A stretch of DNA of 64,000 nt from an uncultured Bacteroides sp. (GTDB lineage: Bacteria; Bacteroidota; Bacteroidia; Bacteroidales; Bacteroidaceae): NCBI GenBank assembly GCA_900552075.1, contig URYL01000001.1, forward strand, positions 124,001-188,000. The letters are read 5' to 3'. Every line of letters begins with the position of its first letter. Position 1 is the first letter of the stretch. Below are positions 1 to 6,763 of the stretch, piece after piece. The translations under genes were made by a program, and so were the position numbers. A model generated the notes under the pieces. The model was not told where the DNA came from and made no database searches. It saw nothing but the letters and a program-made list of their open reading frames with translations.

Positions 1-878
1 TCAACAACAAGATATGGAACGCCTTCCGTCTGGTAAAAGGCTGGCAGGTGGCCGACATCGAACAGCCGGAATATGCAAAACTTGCGACTGAATGGTTCGA
101 CTCCATGCTGGCGAAGACCGCAGAAGAAGTCAATGACCTGTTTGGCAAGTACCGTCTGAGCGAGGCCCTGATGGCTGTATACAAACTGTTCTGGGATGAA
201 TTCTCCAGCTGGTACCTGGAAATGGTGAAACCGGCTTACGGACAGCCTATCGATAAGGTAACTTATGAAAAGACTCTGGCCTTCTTTGAAACCTTGCTGA
301 AACTGTTGCATCCATTCATGCCGTTCATCACGGAGGAATTGTGGCAGCATATTTACGACCGTCAGCCGGGCGAAAGCATCATGACGCAGACCCTCGTAAA
401 AGACATGCCGTACAATGAAGCCCTGATTACTCGCTTTGAAGCCGTGAAGGAGGTCATCAGCGGTATCCGTACCATCCGCTTGCAGAAGAACATCGCACAG
501 AAAGAAGTTCTGACACTGGAAGTCATCGGAGAAAATCCGGTAGCTGAGTTCACCTCTGTCATTGCCAAACTCTGCAACCTGTCGGAAATCAAACAGGTAG
601 CTACCAAGGCAGATGGAGCAGCCGCCTTCATGGTGGGCACTACCGAATATGCGGTACCTCTGGGCAACCTGATCAATGTAGAAGAAGAGCTGAAGAAGCT
701 GGAAGCTGACCTGAAATATCAGGAAGGATTCCTGCAGAGCGTACTGAAAAAGCTGAGCAACGAAAAGTTTGTCAGCAAGGCTCCAGCCAACGTCATTGAA
801 ATGGAACGCAAGAAACAGGCTGACGCCGAAACCAAGATTGCGGCCCTGAAGGAAAGCATTGCAGCATTGAAACGCTAA
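1..878 (+). CDS. valS: Valine--tRNA ligase, C-terminal part
   Basis: The gene enters from the left edge; the open frame is read from base 3. It encodes the last ~291 residues of a class I aminoacyl-tRNA synthetase that charges tRNA-Val in the cytoplasm. Visible are the start of the anticodon-binding helical domain (NKIWNAFRLVKGW), the class-typical HPFMPFITEELWQ segment, and at the end a Lys/Glu-rich coiled coil (about the last 65 residues, with LSNEKFVSKAPANVIE), which in ValRS is the tRNA-binding arm. The catalytic HIGH and KMSKS motifs lie outside the window. The stop is followed within 25 bases by a strong hairpin terminator. Assignment rests on motif recognition and is firm. Confidence 0.95.
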   Translation, partial: NNKIWNAFRLVKGWQVADIEQPEYAKLATEWFDSMLAKTAEEVNDLFGKYRLSEALMAVYKLFWDEFSSWYLEMVKPAYGQPIDKVTYEKTLAFFETLLKLLHPFMPFITEELWQHIYDRQPGESIMTQTLVKDMPYNEALITRFEAVKEVISGIRTIRLQKNIAQKEVLTLEVIGENPVAEFTSVIAKLCNLSEIKQVATKADGAAAFMVGTTEYAVPLGNLINVEEELKKLEADLKYQEGFLQSVLKKLSNEKFVSKAPANVIEMERKKQADAETKIAALKESIAALKR

Positions 879-900
879 CGTGCAGTTTCTATAAAAAACG

Positions 901-958
901 CCCCGTCCTGAACCACCGTTACGCAAGACAAAACTGGTAACGGAGGCTCAGGACGGGG
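901..958. terminator. Bidirectional hairpin terminator between valS and the sigma-factor operon
   Basis: Inverted repeat with arms 901-922 and 937-958, 22 bases each with two mismatches. The T-run on the minus strand comes from 893-899; on the plus strand a looser T-rich tail follows. It separates converging transcription units and can serve both. Confidence 0.85.
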
Positions 959-973
959 TTCATTTTTATCGGC

Positions 974-1861
974 TCAGAACAAAACGATTCCTACGGACAA
1001 TGCGCTAAACTCAGGGCCATAAGTAGAATCAAGCACCTTGCATGGACTGTATTTCACATAAAAGCCTACGGTCTTATAACCGACAGAAGCCTGAAGATCG
1101 ACGGTCACCGGAGTCTGATGGATATTGCTGTCGGTCAATTTATATTCCTTTCCATCCAACTTATACCGTGTTTTCAAGCTGGCATGCGTGTTGAAGTTGA
1201 CAATGGCTCCCACACTAAAGTTGAAATTATGCTTTGTTTTATGAGTCAGCATCACCGGCACGGCCCAACTAAACACTTTGATACGCGAGAACTGAATATC
1301 GGCCCCTTCAGGATAATTCCCCACGTACATGTCACTTCCTGCCTCCTTTATAAAACGCTGCTTTCCGGTCATCCGATAATTACGCCAGCTGCAGGCCACT
1401 CCAATGGAGAAAGAAGTCTCCGTAGCCCACGGATAATACTCCCACCCTACTGTCGGCGTCATAATTTCCCACGACGACCCCATGCTGACATCCATGTTCT
1501 CGGGAGCGCCCTGTACACAGGAAAGTCCTATCTTCAGGTTTTTCACCACCAGCTGGTTCTGGTGATGCTTTCGTTCCGACGTCCGCTTTCTGAACGGAAT
1601 GTGGAAATCCCAGTTACCGCTGCGTTCCTTTGTCACCGACACGTCTGAGGAAGACATCTCCACCTCACGGACATAACGGAAATTCGGATTATCTTCCTTC
1701 CCCTCCACTTCTACCGTGAAACGACTGCCCGATTCGGTAATCTTCACCTGCTCAGGTTTCTGTATACACATCACATTTTCCACCTTCAGCGAATCTTCGG
1801 TCTCGGCGTATCCGCCCACTGCGGTCAGCAAGGTGACCACCAGCAAAATCATTTTTTTCAT
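974..1861 (-). CDS. Exported protein, probable outer-membrane beta-barrel
   Basis: A 295-residue protein with a clear signal peptide (MKKMILLVVTLLTAVGGYAE). The C-terminal ~180 residues alternate short aromatic-rich strands (for example GWEYYPWATETSFSIGVA) and end in a strand finishing VGIVLF, as in small outer-membrane barrels of Bacteroidetes. I do not recognise a named family. It is the last gene of a leftward operon: ECF sigma factor, anti-sigma-like protein, small exported protein, then this gene, 29 bases after the previous stop. It may be the envelope component whose state the sigma/anti-sigma pair reads or controls, but that is inference. Confidence 0.75.
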   Translation of the reverse strand: MKKMILLVVTLLTAVGGYAETEDSLKVENVMCIQKPEQVKITESGSRFTVEVEGKEDNPNFRYVREVEMSSSDVSVTKERSGNWDFHIPFRKRTSERKHHQNQLVVKNLKIGLSCVQGAPENMDVSMGSSWEIMTPTVGWEYYPWATETSFSIGVACSWRNYRMTGKQRFIKEAGSDMYVGNYPEGADIQFSRIKVFSWAVPVMLTHKTKHNFNFSVGAIVNFNTHASLKTRYKLDGKEYKLTDSNIHQTPVTVDLQASVGYKTVGFYVKYSPCKVLDSTYGPEFSALSVGIVLF

Positions 1862-1890
1862 ATTTCTTATCGTATTTTGTTTATTTTCTA

Positions 1891-2340
1891 TTACTTGAAC
1901 ATCCGTTTCAACTCTTCCAGCGTAATTTTTCCTTCCATATACACCACGGTCACCTCCGTCTTCTTACTGCTGCCTGGAGCTACCGCAGCATTCCGATAAA
2001 ACAGATAGCGGTAATTATCGTCCTGTGCCGGAAAGCAGTAGAAACCGTAGTACAGCCTTTTCCCGACCATGCCCACTTCCTTGTCGACTGCGGTTTGGGC
2101 ATCCAAGCCTACCAATGCCTCTATCTCTTCCGACACAGTCGGTTCATCGGTTATCGTCAGGCTGCGGAAAAGTGTAAGATGATATTTTTTCAATTCCCTT
2201 CCTTTGATAAGGACCTCCACGGCCTGTTTATCATGCTTGAAACGACTTCCAAACAAGTCTTCCACATGCATTCCTTTCTGTGCACACACGGGCAGCACAG
2301 CCAGCAGACACATCCATAGTATAATCCATCGTCTTGTCAT
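1891..2340 (-). CDS. Small exported protein of the sigma-factor operon
   Basis: About 149 residues from the start MTRRWIILW. I chose this start because GGAG lies about 8 bases upstream and a signal peptide ending in VCAQ follows directly; the longer start at 2367 would put a charged tail in front of it. The mature part is compact with no cysteine-rich or repeat pattern; it ends with EGKITLEELKRMFK. It may belong to a Bacteroidales-specific DUF family (DUF6108-like), a weak recollection. Its location between the anti-sigma protein and a beta-barrel suggests periplasmic action in the same response. Confidence 0.7.
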   Translation of the reverse strand: MTRRWIILWMCLLAVLPVCAQKGMHVEDLFGSRFKHDKQAVEVLIKGRELKKYHLTLFRSLTITDEPTVSEEIEALVGLDAQTAVDKEVGMVGKRLYYGFYCFPAQDDNYRYLFYRNAAVAPGSSKKTEVTVVYMEGKITLEELKRMFK

Positions 2341-2363
2341 ATCGTCTTCTCCTATTATTCTAT

Positions 2364-2834
2364 TCATTCCTTGTCAACCGATTCCGTTTCTCCCTCTTCC
2401 AGTGTCTGGAATATATCCGACAACTGACTCTGGACTGTTTTTTCGGAGGAGCGGTGACTCACCTTTTCTATCGACTTCAGGGCCTCGGAAAGCACCACTT
2501 CCTTGTCGGTACAGCGCTGTCCGTTGATGTAAGCCACACATACATTTGCACTTTCCGTCAGCCGCCAGGCAGTGGTCAGTACGATGAGACCTGCCACTGC
2601 CGCCGCCGCATAATACCGCAACCGTGTGCCCCGTATGCGCCGCCTGCCATATAGGATACGTCCAGTAGCGGCATACCCCATCACGGCACGAAGTTCATCG
2701 AATTCCTTGCCTTGTGAGGCAGGATTAGCCAGGAAACGTGCCAACGCTTCCTCCTCGGCCTCAGTTGTTTCAGCCTCGAAATAACGTCTGGCCAGCTCTT
2801 TCCATTGTGGGATAGTACGTTCGTATTTTTTCAT
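2364..2834 (-). CDS. Anti-sigma-factor-like membrane protein
   Basis: About 156 residues from MKKYERT. The ATG overlaps the stop of the upstream sigma gene (ATGA), so the two are translationally coupled. A cytoplasmic N-terminal helical region of ~70 residues is followed by one membrane segment (about 73-90, LRYYAAAAVAGLIVLTTAW) and a short periplasmic tail containing AYINGQRCTDKEV, resembling a shortened FecR-type segment. This is the usual layout of Bacteroidetes anti-sigma proteins that hold the cognate ECF factor at the membrane. No SusC/SusD pair follows, so it is not the standard glycan-sensing arrangement. Confidence 0.75.
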   Translation of the reverse strand: MKKYERTIPQWKELARRYFEAETTEAEEEALARFLANPASQGKEFDELRAVMGYAATGRILYGRRRIRGTRLRYYAAAAVAGLIVLTTAWRLTESANVCVAYINGQRCTDKEVVLSEALKSIEKVSHRSSEKTVQSQLSDIFQTLEEGETESVDKE

Positions 2835-3337
2835 CGTTCCATCTGTTTTAAATAACATTCTCTGATTTCCTTTCTCGCCCTCGACAGTTGCATACGCACT
2901 GCCGGTTCTTGCATACCAAGTATATCGGCTATTTCATTGTATTTTCTCCCTTCATACTCTTTCATCTGCAAAATCTGTTGCTGAAGCGGTGTCAACCTCT
3001 GTGCAATGATACGCTCCACCGCACGGAAACGTTCTTCTTTTTCCAGAATCTCGTCAGCCGAATCGGAAACAGATTCGTCCCGGTGTTCGTCCAGTTCCAC
3101 CGTAGGCAGATGCTCCTTTTTACGCAGGACATCAATGCACAGGTTCTTCACCGTAGCAACCGTAAGAGCTTCTGCCTCTTCGCGCGAGTCAATCCGGTCT
3201 GCATGTTTCCACAAGCGGAAGAAAGCCTCCTGCAATGCGTCATCGGCATCCTCTCTATTAGGAAGAAAACGCATTGCCAACCTGAGAGAATTCTTTCTCA
3301 AATCAGTGAAGGTCGATGTCAGTGTCTCTTTGCTCAT
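2831..3337 (-). CDS. ECF-type RNA polymerase sigma factor
   Basis: A 168-residue sigma-70 family protein from MSKETLTSTF; an upstream in-frame extension to 3493 is AT-rich and does not resemble protein. Sigma region 2 lies at about 10-75, with DADDALQEAFFRLW at 30-43 (core binding and -10 recognition). Region 4 lies at about 105-165 (LTPLQQQILQMKEYEGRKYNEIADILGM, then VRMQLSRARKEIRE), the helix-turn-helix for the -35 element. Regions 1 and 3 are absent, as in group IV factors. It is the first gene of the leftward operon with its anti-sigma protein. Confidence 0.93.
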   Translation of the reverse strand: MSKETLTSTFTDLRKNSLRLAMRFLPNREDADDALQEAFFRLWKHADRIDSREEAEALTVATVKNLCIDVLRKKEHLPTVELDEHRDESVSDSADEILEKEERFRAVERIIAQRLTPLQQQILQMKEYEGRKYNEIADILGMQEPAVRMQLSRARKEIRECYLKQMER

Positions 3338-3553
3338 GCTTCTTAAATCGGTCGTACAAGTTGTTTTCAAAAAGGTAAACGTAAAACTATATCTTTTGTA
3401 ACAGAAGAAAGACAAAATCCTATCATTTTTACAAGACAAATTGAGACCTGACAAGAGATGAAAAGGCAGAAGCAACGGAGTAAATCCCTCCAAAGAGTCT
3501 ATACTCCCGTCAAACTGCCATTTTCATTATGCTCTTAGGCCAAAAATGCAATT

Positions 3554-3593
3554 CTGTCAGCCTATACTGACAGGCAAAAGTGACAATTTGTCA
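3554..3593. promoter_or_regulatory. Clustered TGTCAG/CTGACA inverted repeats
   Basis: CTGTCAG at 3554-3560 and CTGACAG at 3567-3573 form a perfect 7-bp inverted repeat around a 6-base centre. Directly after it, 3581-3593 is a second inverted repeat, TGACAA-T-TTGTCA. The spacing and repetition suggest an operator for a dimeric regulator; the regulator is unknown. Confidence 0.5.
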
Positions 3594-3609
3594 GTACCAA
3601 CTACCTAGG

Positions 3610-3623
3610 TTGATTTACATCAA
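3610..3623. promoter_or_regulatory. Perfect FNR/CRP-family half-site pair
   Basis: TTGATTTACATCAA fits the classical FNR consensus TTGATnnnnATCAA at every specified position. Its centre is about 80 bases upstream of the transcription start implied by the -7 box at 3683-3690, a usual position for activators of this family. Bacteroidales carry Crp/Fnr-type regulators; which one acts here cannot be told from the window. Confidence 0.55.
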
Positions 3624-3682
3624 TAAAACAAGAGGAAAATAAAAATATATGCTTTAAAACATGTTTTTCAAGAAAAAGGCAT

Positions 3683-3690
3683 TACCTTTG
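3683..3690 (+). promoter_or_regulatory. Bacteroidetes -7 box for the micro-ORF leader
   Basis: TACCTTTG matches TAnnTTTG, followed by GCAG. The upstream -33 element is weak (T-rich stretch near 3661-3667). A start near 3697 would give a leader of about 175 bases before the ATG at 3871. Confidence 0.6.
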
Positions 3691-3696
3691 CAGTGT

Positions 3697-3870
3697 AATA
3701 AAACGAACGAAGGAACCCGAAAGGGTACCGGAGGGAAAGGATAAAAAGATTAAGGATAACAAAAACAAACTATAGAATTTTGAAAAGTCCTCTGCGAAGA
3801 GCACTTGGAAAAAACTAAACTAGAATTATATATAGGTACTAACCAAAAAGCAAATGAAAGGATAACAGTT
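3697..3870 (+). ncRNA. Structured 5' leader, possible regulatory RNA
   Basis: Purine-rich leader between the -7 box and the micro-ORF. It contains ACCC-GAAA-GGGT at 3715-3726 and a longer hairpin at 3785-3806 (AAGT, C, CTCT, loop GCGA, AGAG, C, ACTT), both closed by GNRA-type tetraloops. GAAAGGATAA-like purine tracts recur (around 3734 and 3855). It may be a regulatory leader or an RNA in its own right; I do not recognise a known riboswitch class. Confidence 0.4.
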
Positions 3871-3966
3871 ATGAAAAAGGTAACAAAGATTCTAAACAAA
3901 ATTGCAAATGCAGATCCGATGATCTGGGGGTACGTCATGTTGAGTGAAAACACTCACACGAAGTAA
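3871..3966 (+). CDS. 31-residue micro-protein
   Basis: ATG at 3871 opens a 31-codon frame ending TAA at 3964-3966. It is preceded by AAAGGATAA at a reasonable distance for a ribosome-binding site. The product begins MKKVTKILNKIANADPMIW and ends GYVMLSENTHTK: a basic amphipathic N-terminal helix followed by an aromatic, polar tail, with no cysteine and no signal peptide. A dedicated promoter, a structured leader and a terminator (4024-4077) frame it, which argues that it is a true expressed unit rather than a chance frame. Function unknown. Confidence 0.6.
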   Translation: MKKVTKILNKIANADPMIWGYVMLSENTHTK

Positions 3967-4023
3967 CCCGCTGCCGATGACCGGCGGATTTATGTATGAC
4001 TTGAACAAAACAGACTCATATAG

Positions 4024-4080
4024 AAAGTCCGGAAATCAGTTCCCTGTCGAAAGACAGAGGGCAGGTTTCCGGACTTTTTT
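4024..4080 (+). terminator. Terminator after the micro-ORF
   Basis: Arms 4024-4035 (AAAGTCCGGAAA) and 4066-4077 with an inner hairpin (CCTGTC-GAAA-GACAG), followed by a run of six T. The T-run is on the plus strand, so it serves the micro-ORF transcript. Its outer stem shares AAAGTCCGGA with the terminator at 20679-20709. Confidence 0.8.
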
Positions 4081-4115
4081 CGTTATATCATCTTTCGATT
4101 TCTTCAAGATTATCC

Positions 4116-5114
4116 TCAGCGAAGAGGTTGCAACTTCACAATCTCTCCCAGTTCAGGAATAATGACAGGCATTCCCCGCTTCTTGGCTTCTGCCGCAAAC
4201 ACATGAGGCGGATCGAACAACGGTTCATCTGAAAGATCGAACGTGCCATAGTGCATGGGAATCGTGACCCGTGCATGCATGTCTACCGAAGCCGTCAAGG
4301 CATCATACGGAGAAATATGGTTAGGCTTCATAAACCAGCGTGGCTTATAAGCTCCAATTCCAATCATACAATAGTCAATATGAGGAAAGAAACTTACAAT
4401 TTCCTTAAAATGATGTGCATAGCCGGTATCCCCGCTATTATAAATAGTAATGCCTCCCCCCTGAATCATAAATGAACCCCACAAGCGCTCTCCTCCATCG
4501 CTCACTCCACGCTTGCTCCAATGCTGTGCAGGCAGAAAAGTGAGACACAGGTCTCCATCGGCATATTGCTCATACCAGGCAGCCTCTATCACCTCCAACT
4601 CCGGAAACCAGCCTTTTATGAGTGTCCCTGTATTCAATCCACAGAATAATTTGATTTGAGGATTGTCGGCCACCAGACGGGCTACACTAGGCTTGTCAAG
4701 ATGGTCAAAATGATCATGACTGATCAGCAAGTAATCAATCTCACGAAAAACAGAAGGATCGGCCGGGAACTGACTGCGACGCTTGACAAATGGAATATTC
4801 CCATATACAGGATCAATCATCAGACGCTTGCCGCCCAACTGTAAGAAGAAAGAGTTATGTCCCAGCCAGATTAAGGAATTTCCCACCACTTTTTCCAGAG
4901 AAGTGAGGTAATGGACCTTTGGATTCCATTTGATAGTCCGCTTTTCCTTCCGCTGGGGATTGGGAGAGAAACGCCATTTCAGAACACTCCCCATACCAGG
5001 TTTCCAACGATGCTGACGATTGAAAAATCTTCCATTTATTGTTGGATTCCCTCTCCATTGGGGATGTATGCTCCGTAATCTCTCGTTACGACGGAATGTG
5101 ATTCGTTCTCCCAT
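4116..5114 (-). CDS. Metallo-beta-lactamase-fold hydrolase (NAPE-PLD/RomA-like)
   Basis: 332 residues. The N-terminal part (NPTINGRFFN, then SVLKWRFSPNPQRKEK) is typical of the NAPE-PLD/RomA/UlaG-like branch. The di-metal motif HDHFDHLD lies at 133-140; later ligands are supplied by PAQHWSKRG, NSGDTGYAHHF and the C-terminal MHYGTFD. The family hydrolyses phosphodiester or lactone bonds; the substrate cannot be deduced here. It has no signal peptide and is probably cytoplasmic. It starts 11 bases after the stop of the small acidic protein upstream, so the two probably form an operon. Confidence 0.85.
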   Translation of the reverse strand: MGERITFRRNERLRSIHPQWRGNPTINGRFFNRQHRWKPGMGSVLKWRFSPNPQRKEKRTIKWNPKVHYLTSLEKVVGNSLIWLGHNSFFLQLGGKRLMIDPVYGNIPFVKRRSQFPADPSVFREIDYLLISHDHFDHLDKPSVARLVADNPQIKLFCGLNTGTLIKGWFPELEVIEAAWYEQYADGDLCLTFLPAQHWSKRGVSDGGERLWGSFMIQGGGITIYNSGDTGYAHHFKEIVSFFPHIDYCMIGIGAYKPRWFMKPNHISPYDALTASVDMHARVTIPMHYGTFDLSDEPLFDPPHVFAAEAKKRGMPVIIPELGEIVKLQPLR

Positions 5115-5125
5115 CCTATTGGAAT

Positions 5126-5575
5126 TTAGCGCTCCAGCAAATCTTTCAGAAAGGCATCGAGTTCTTCATCAAGCCCCTTCAACAACTCGCCACTCAACAA
5201 CAGAGTATCTTCCTCGTCCACAATCAAAAGTTCTGCCACCGTCTCCTTTTCATCGTCCACCAGCACAAACGAATAAGGTTTCATCAGACAAAGTTTATCC
5301 AGTCGTCCCGTCTCTTTTAAGGCTTCAACCTCCTTGCGAAGAATCGGTTCTACTACGGTATAAAAGTCATCGCTTTCATAATCCACCCATTCACTGATAA
5401 TCGTACGGGACAATTCATGGTCATCATCATCATAAATGACCAATTCCCCACTGTCTGAATTCGGTTGCAGATGAATATCTGTCACAACAGAATCTTCTCC
5501 TCCCGTAACATACCGGCAAAGGGCTTCCTGCAAAGCAGAGGCAATTGCAGCACGTGACTGTTCACTTAATTCCAT
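5126..5575 (-). CDS. Conserved small acidic protein of unknown function
   Basis: 149 residues, very acidic (VIYDDDDHEL, VDYESDDF, IVDEEDTLLLSGELLKGLDEELDAFLKDLLER), no signal peptide or membrane segment. I do not recognise a characterised family. The sequence alternates predicted strands and helices and looks like a compact cytoplasmic alpha/beta protein. It is followed 11 bases later by the MBL-fold hydrolase, which it may serve as partner. A -7 box on the minus strand (5598-5605) lies 23 bases upstream of the start, supporting this ATG. Confidence 0.7.
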   Translation of the reverse strand: MELSEQSRAAIASALQEALCRYVTGGEDSVVTDIHLQPNSDSGELVIYDDDDHELSRTIISEWVDYESDDFYTVVEPILRKEVEALKETGRLDKLCLMKPYSFVLVDDEKETVAELLIVDEEDTLLLSGELLKGLDEELDAFLKDLLER

Positions 5576-5597
5576 AGGCTATATTTTTATATGTACT

Positions 5598-5605
5598 CAA
5601 ATGTA
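5598..5605 (-). promoter_or_regulatory. -7 box TACATTTG for the 5575/5114 operon
   Basis: On the minus strand TACATTTG fits TAnnTTTG; CTTG lies 18 bases upstream (5624-5627) as a one-mismatch -33 element. Confidence 0.6.
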
Positions 5606-5632
5606 CAAAAAAAATGAATCAGACAAGAAATA

Positions 5633-6619
5633 TTAATCGAAATTGTTGCCAAATCGCCGCATTTGCAGATTCAATTTCAGAAAATCCTTTGTGCGTTCCT
5701 GCAAAATGGCTGCATAGAAAGTAGCGGCACGTTCCTCTTCAGAACCTGGAGAAGCACTTGTTTTGGCCTTTTCAATCCAGGCATTGGCTTCATCCATCTG
5801 CCCTTGTATCTCACAGGCCAAAGCCATATTAAAGGCAGCACGTGATTTCAGTTTCCCTTTTTTCACCGAATCATACAGATTCGTCCAAATCCGGCCAGCC
5901 TCCTGCCAGTCGCCTTCGCGTAAAGACACAGCCGCATCCCGCATGTCCGGGTTTCCTCCATCAAAATAAATCCGATCAGCATTTCCCCAATGAGGAACCA
6001 ACTGATTGACCAACGTATAAGCCGCATGATTAGAACCCTCTTTCACCACATCATAATCTGATAAAGTAGGGGAAAAATCCCACAACAGGCTATCTACTTT
6101 AGCCAATGTCATGACAGGCATCAAACGCGAAGGCACATACGCACGCACTACGGGACGAATCTTCAAATCGAAAGCAGTCAACGGGACAAATCCTGGATAG
6201 TAAATTTCTTTCTTGGCAGTCAGCAGTTGTATCTGATCGACCGAAAGAATCATATCTGCTCCCAATACCTGACTCAGACTGTCTACCACCGCCTGCGGAA
6301 TCAACTCTCCTCCGGTCCTTTCCTGAGTAAGTACAGAGTCGGAAATAATTACCTGATTAAAGTATCGGCTGTCAGCCAATCCTCCCGCCAAAGTTTCAGC
6401 AAAAACCTTTCCATCTCCCTCCAGTTTTCCCAGCGTAAGCAAGCTCTTTTTGGGTGAAGGTATGGCAGGAGAATGATTTACCACTGCTATCGTACGCACC
6501 TGCTCCGGAAAAGTAACTTCAGACGGGTGGAGTTGATCAAAAGTAAATGTCTGCAAGCCTCCACAAGAAACCAGCATCGTTGCTGCCAGAATAAATCCGG
6601 ACCACATATATTTCTTCAT
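5633..6619 (-). CDS. Lipoprotein, DUF6340-like with TPR-type tail
   Basis: 328 residues with a lipoprotein signal (LAATMLVSCGG, Cys19). Residues about 35-200 contain a GNA1162/DUF6340-like pattern (RTIAVVNHSP, LADSRYFNQVIISD, GADMILSVDQIQLL), resembling proteins that assemble on the periplasmic face of the envelope. Residues ~225-320 form two helical hairpins of TPR type (REGDWQEAGRIWTNLY, AFNMALACEIQGQMDEANAWIEKA). Its role is unknown; it is conserved in Bacteroidales. It is read from its own promoter just beyond the secA terminator. Confidence 0.78.
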   Translation of the reverse strand: MKKYMWSGFILAATMLVSCGGLQTFTFDQLHPSEVTFPEQVRTIAVVNHSPAIPSPKKSLLTLGKLEGDGKVFAETLAGGLADSRYFNQVIISDSVLTQERTGGELIPQAVVDSLSQVLGADMILSVDQIQLLTAKKEIYYPGFVPLTAFDLKIRPVVRAYVPSRLMPVMTLAKVDSLLWDFSPTLSDYDVVKEGSNHAAYTLVNQLVPHWGNADRIYFDGGNPDMRDAAVSLREGDWQEAGRIWTNLYDSVKKGKLKSRAAFNMALACEIQGQMDEANAWIEKAKTSASPGSEEERAATFYAAILQERTKDFLKLNLQMRRFGNNFD

Positions 6620-6644
6620 AATCTGCGACTTTTTTGTTCGGAAA

Positions 6645-6652
6645 CAAAAATA
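6645..6652 (-). promoter_or_regulatory. -7 box TATTTTTG for the lipoprotein gene
   Basis: Minus-strand TATTTTTG, 26 bases upstream of the ATG. The -33 region falls inside the secA terminator stem and shows no clear TTTG. Confidence 0.45.
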
Positions 6653-6663
6653 ATAAATAAAAA

Positions 6664-6739
6664 AGACACGGATTCCATCGTTTTCACAGATTATTCTAAA
6701 TTAAGAAATAAAAATCTGTAAACGACGGAATCCGTGTCT
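6664..6739 (-). terminator. Long-stem terminator of secA
   Basis: Arms 6664-6692 and 6713-6739 pair almost perfectly over 27-29 bases. On the minus strand the stem is followed by TTTTTATTTATT. It ends secA transcription just before the promoter of the next leftward gene. Confidence 0.88.
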
Positions 6740-6763
6740 ATCTAAATAAATTCAAATGCTCAA

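Larger units (their letters stand above)
3338..3870. other. Long intergenic region between the sigma operon and a micro-ORF
   Basis: 533 bases without a conventional gene. It holds a cluster of TGTCAG/CTGACA inverted repeats (3554-3593), an exact TTGATnnnnATCAA box (3610-3623), a -7 box (3683-3690) and a purine-rich transcribed leader with two tetraloop hairpins (3715-3726 and 3785-3806). These are listed separately. Bases 3338-3540 show no feature I can support. Confidence 0.6.
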
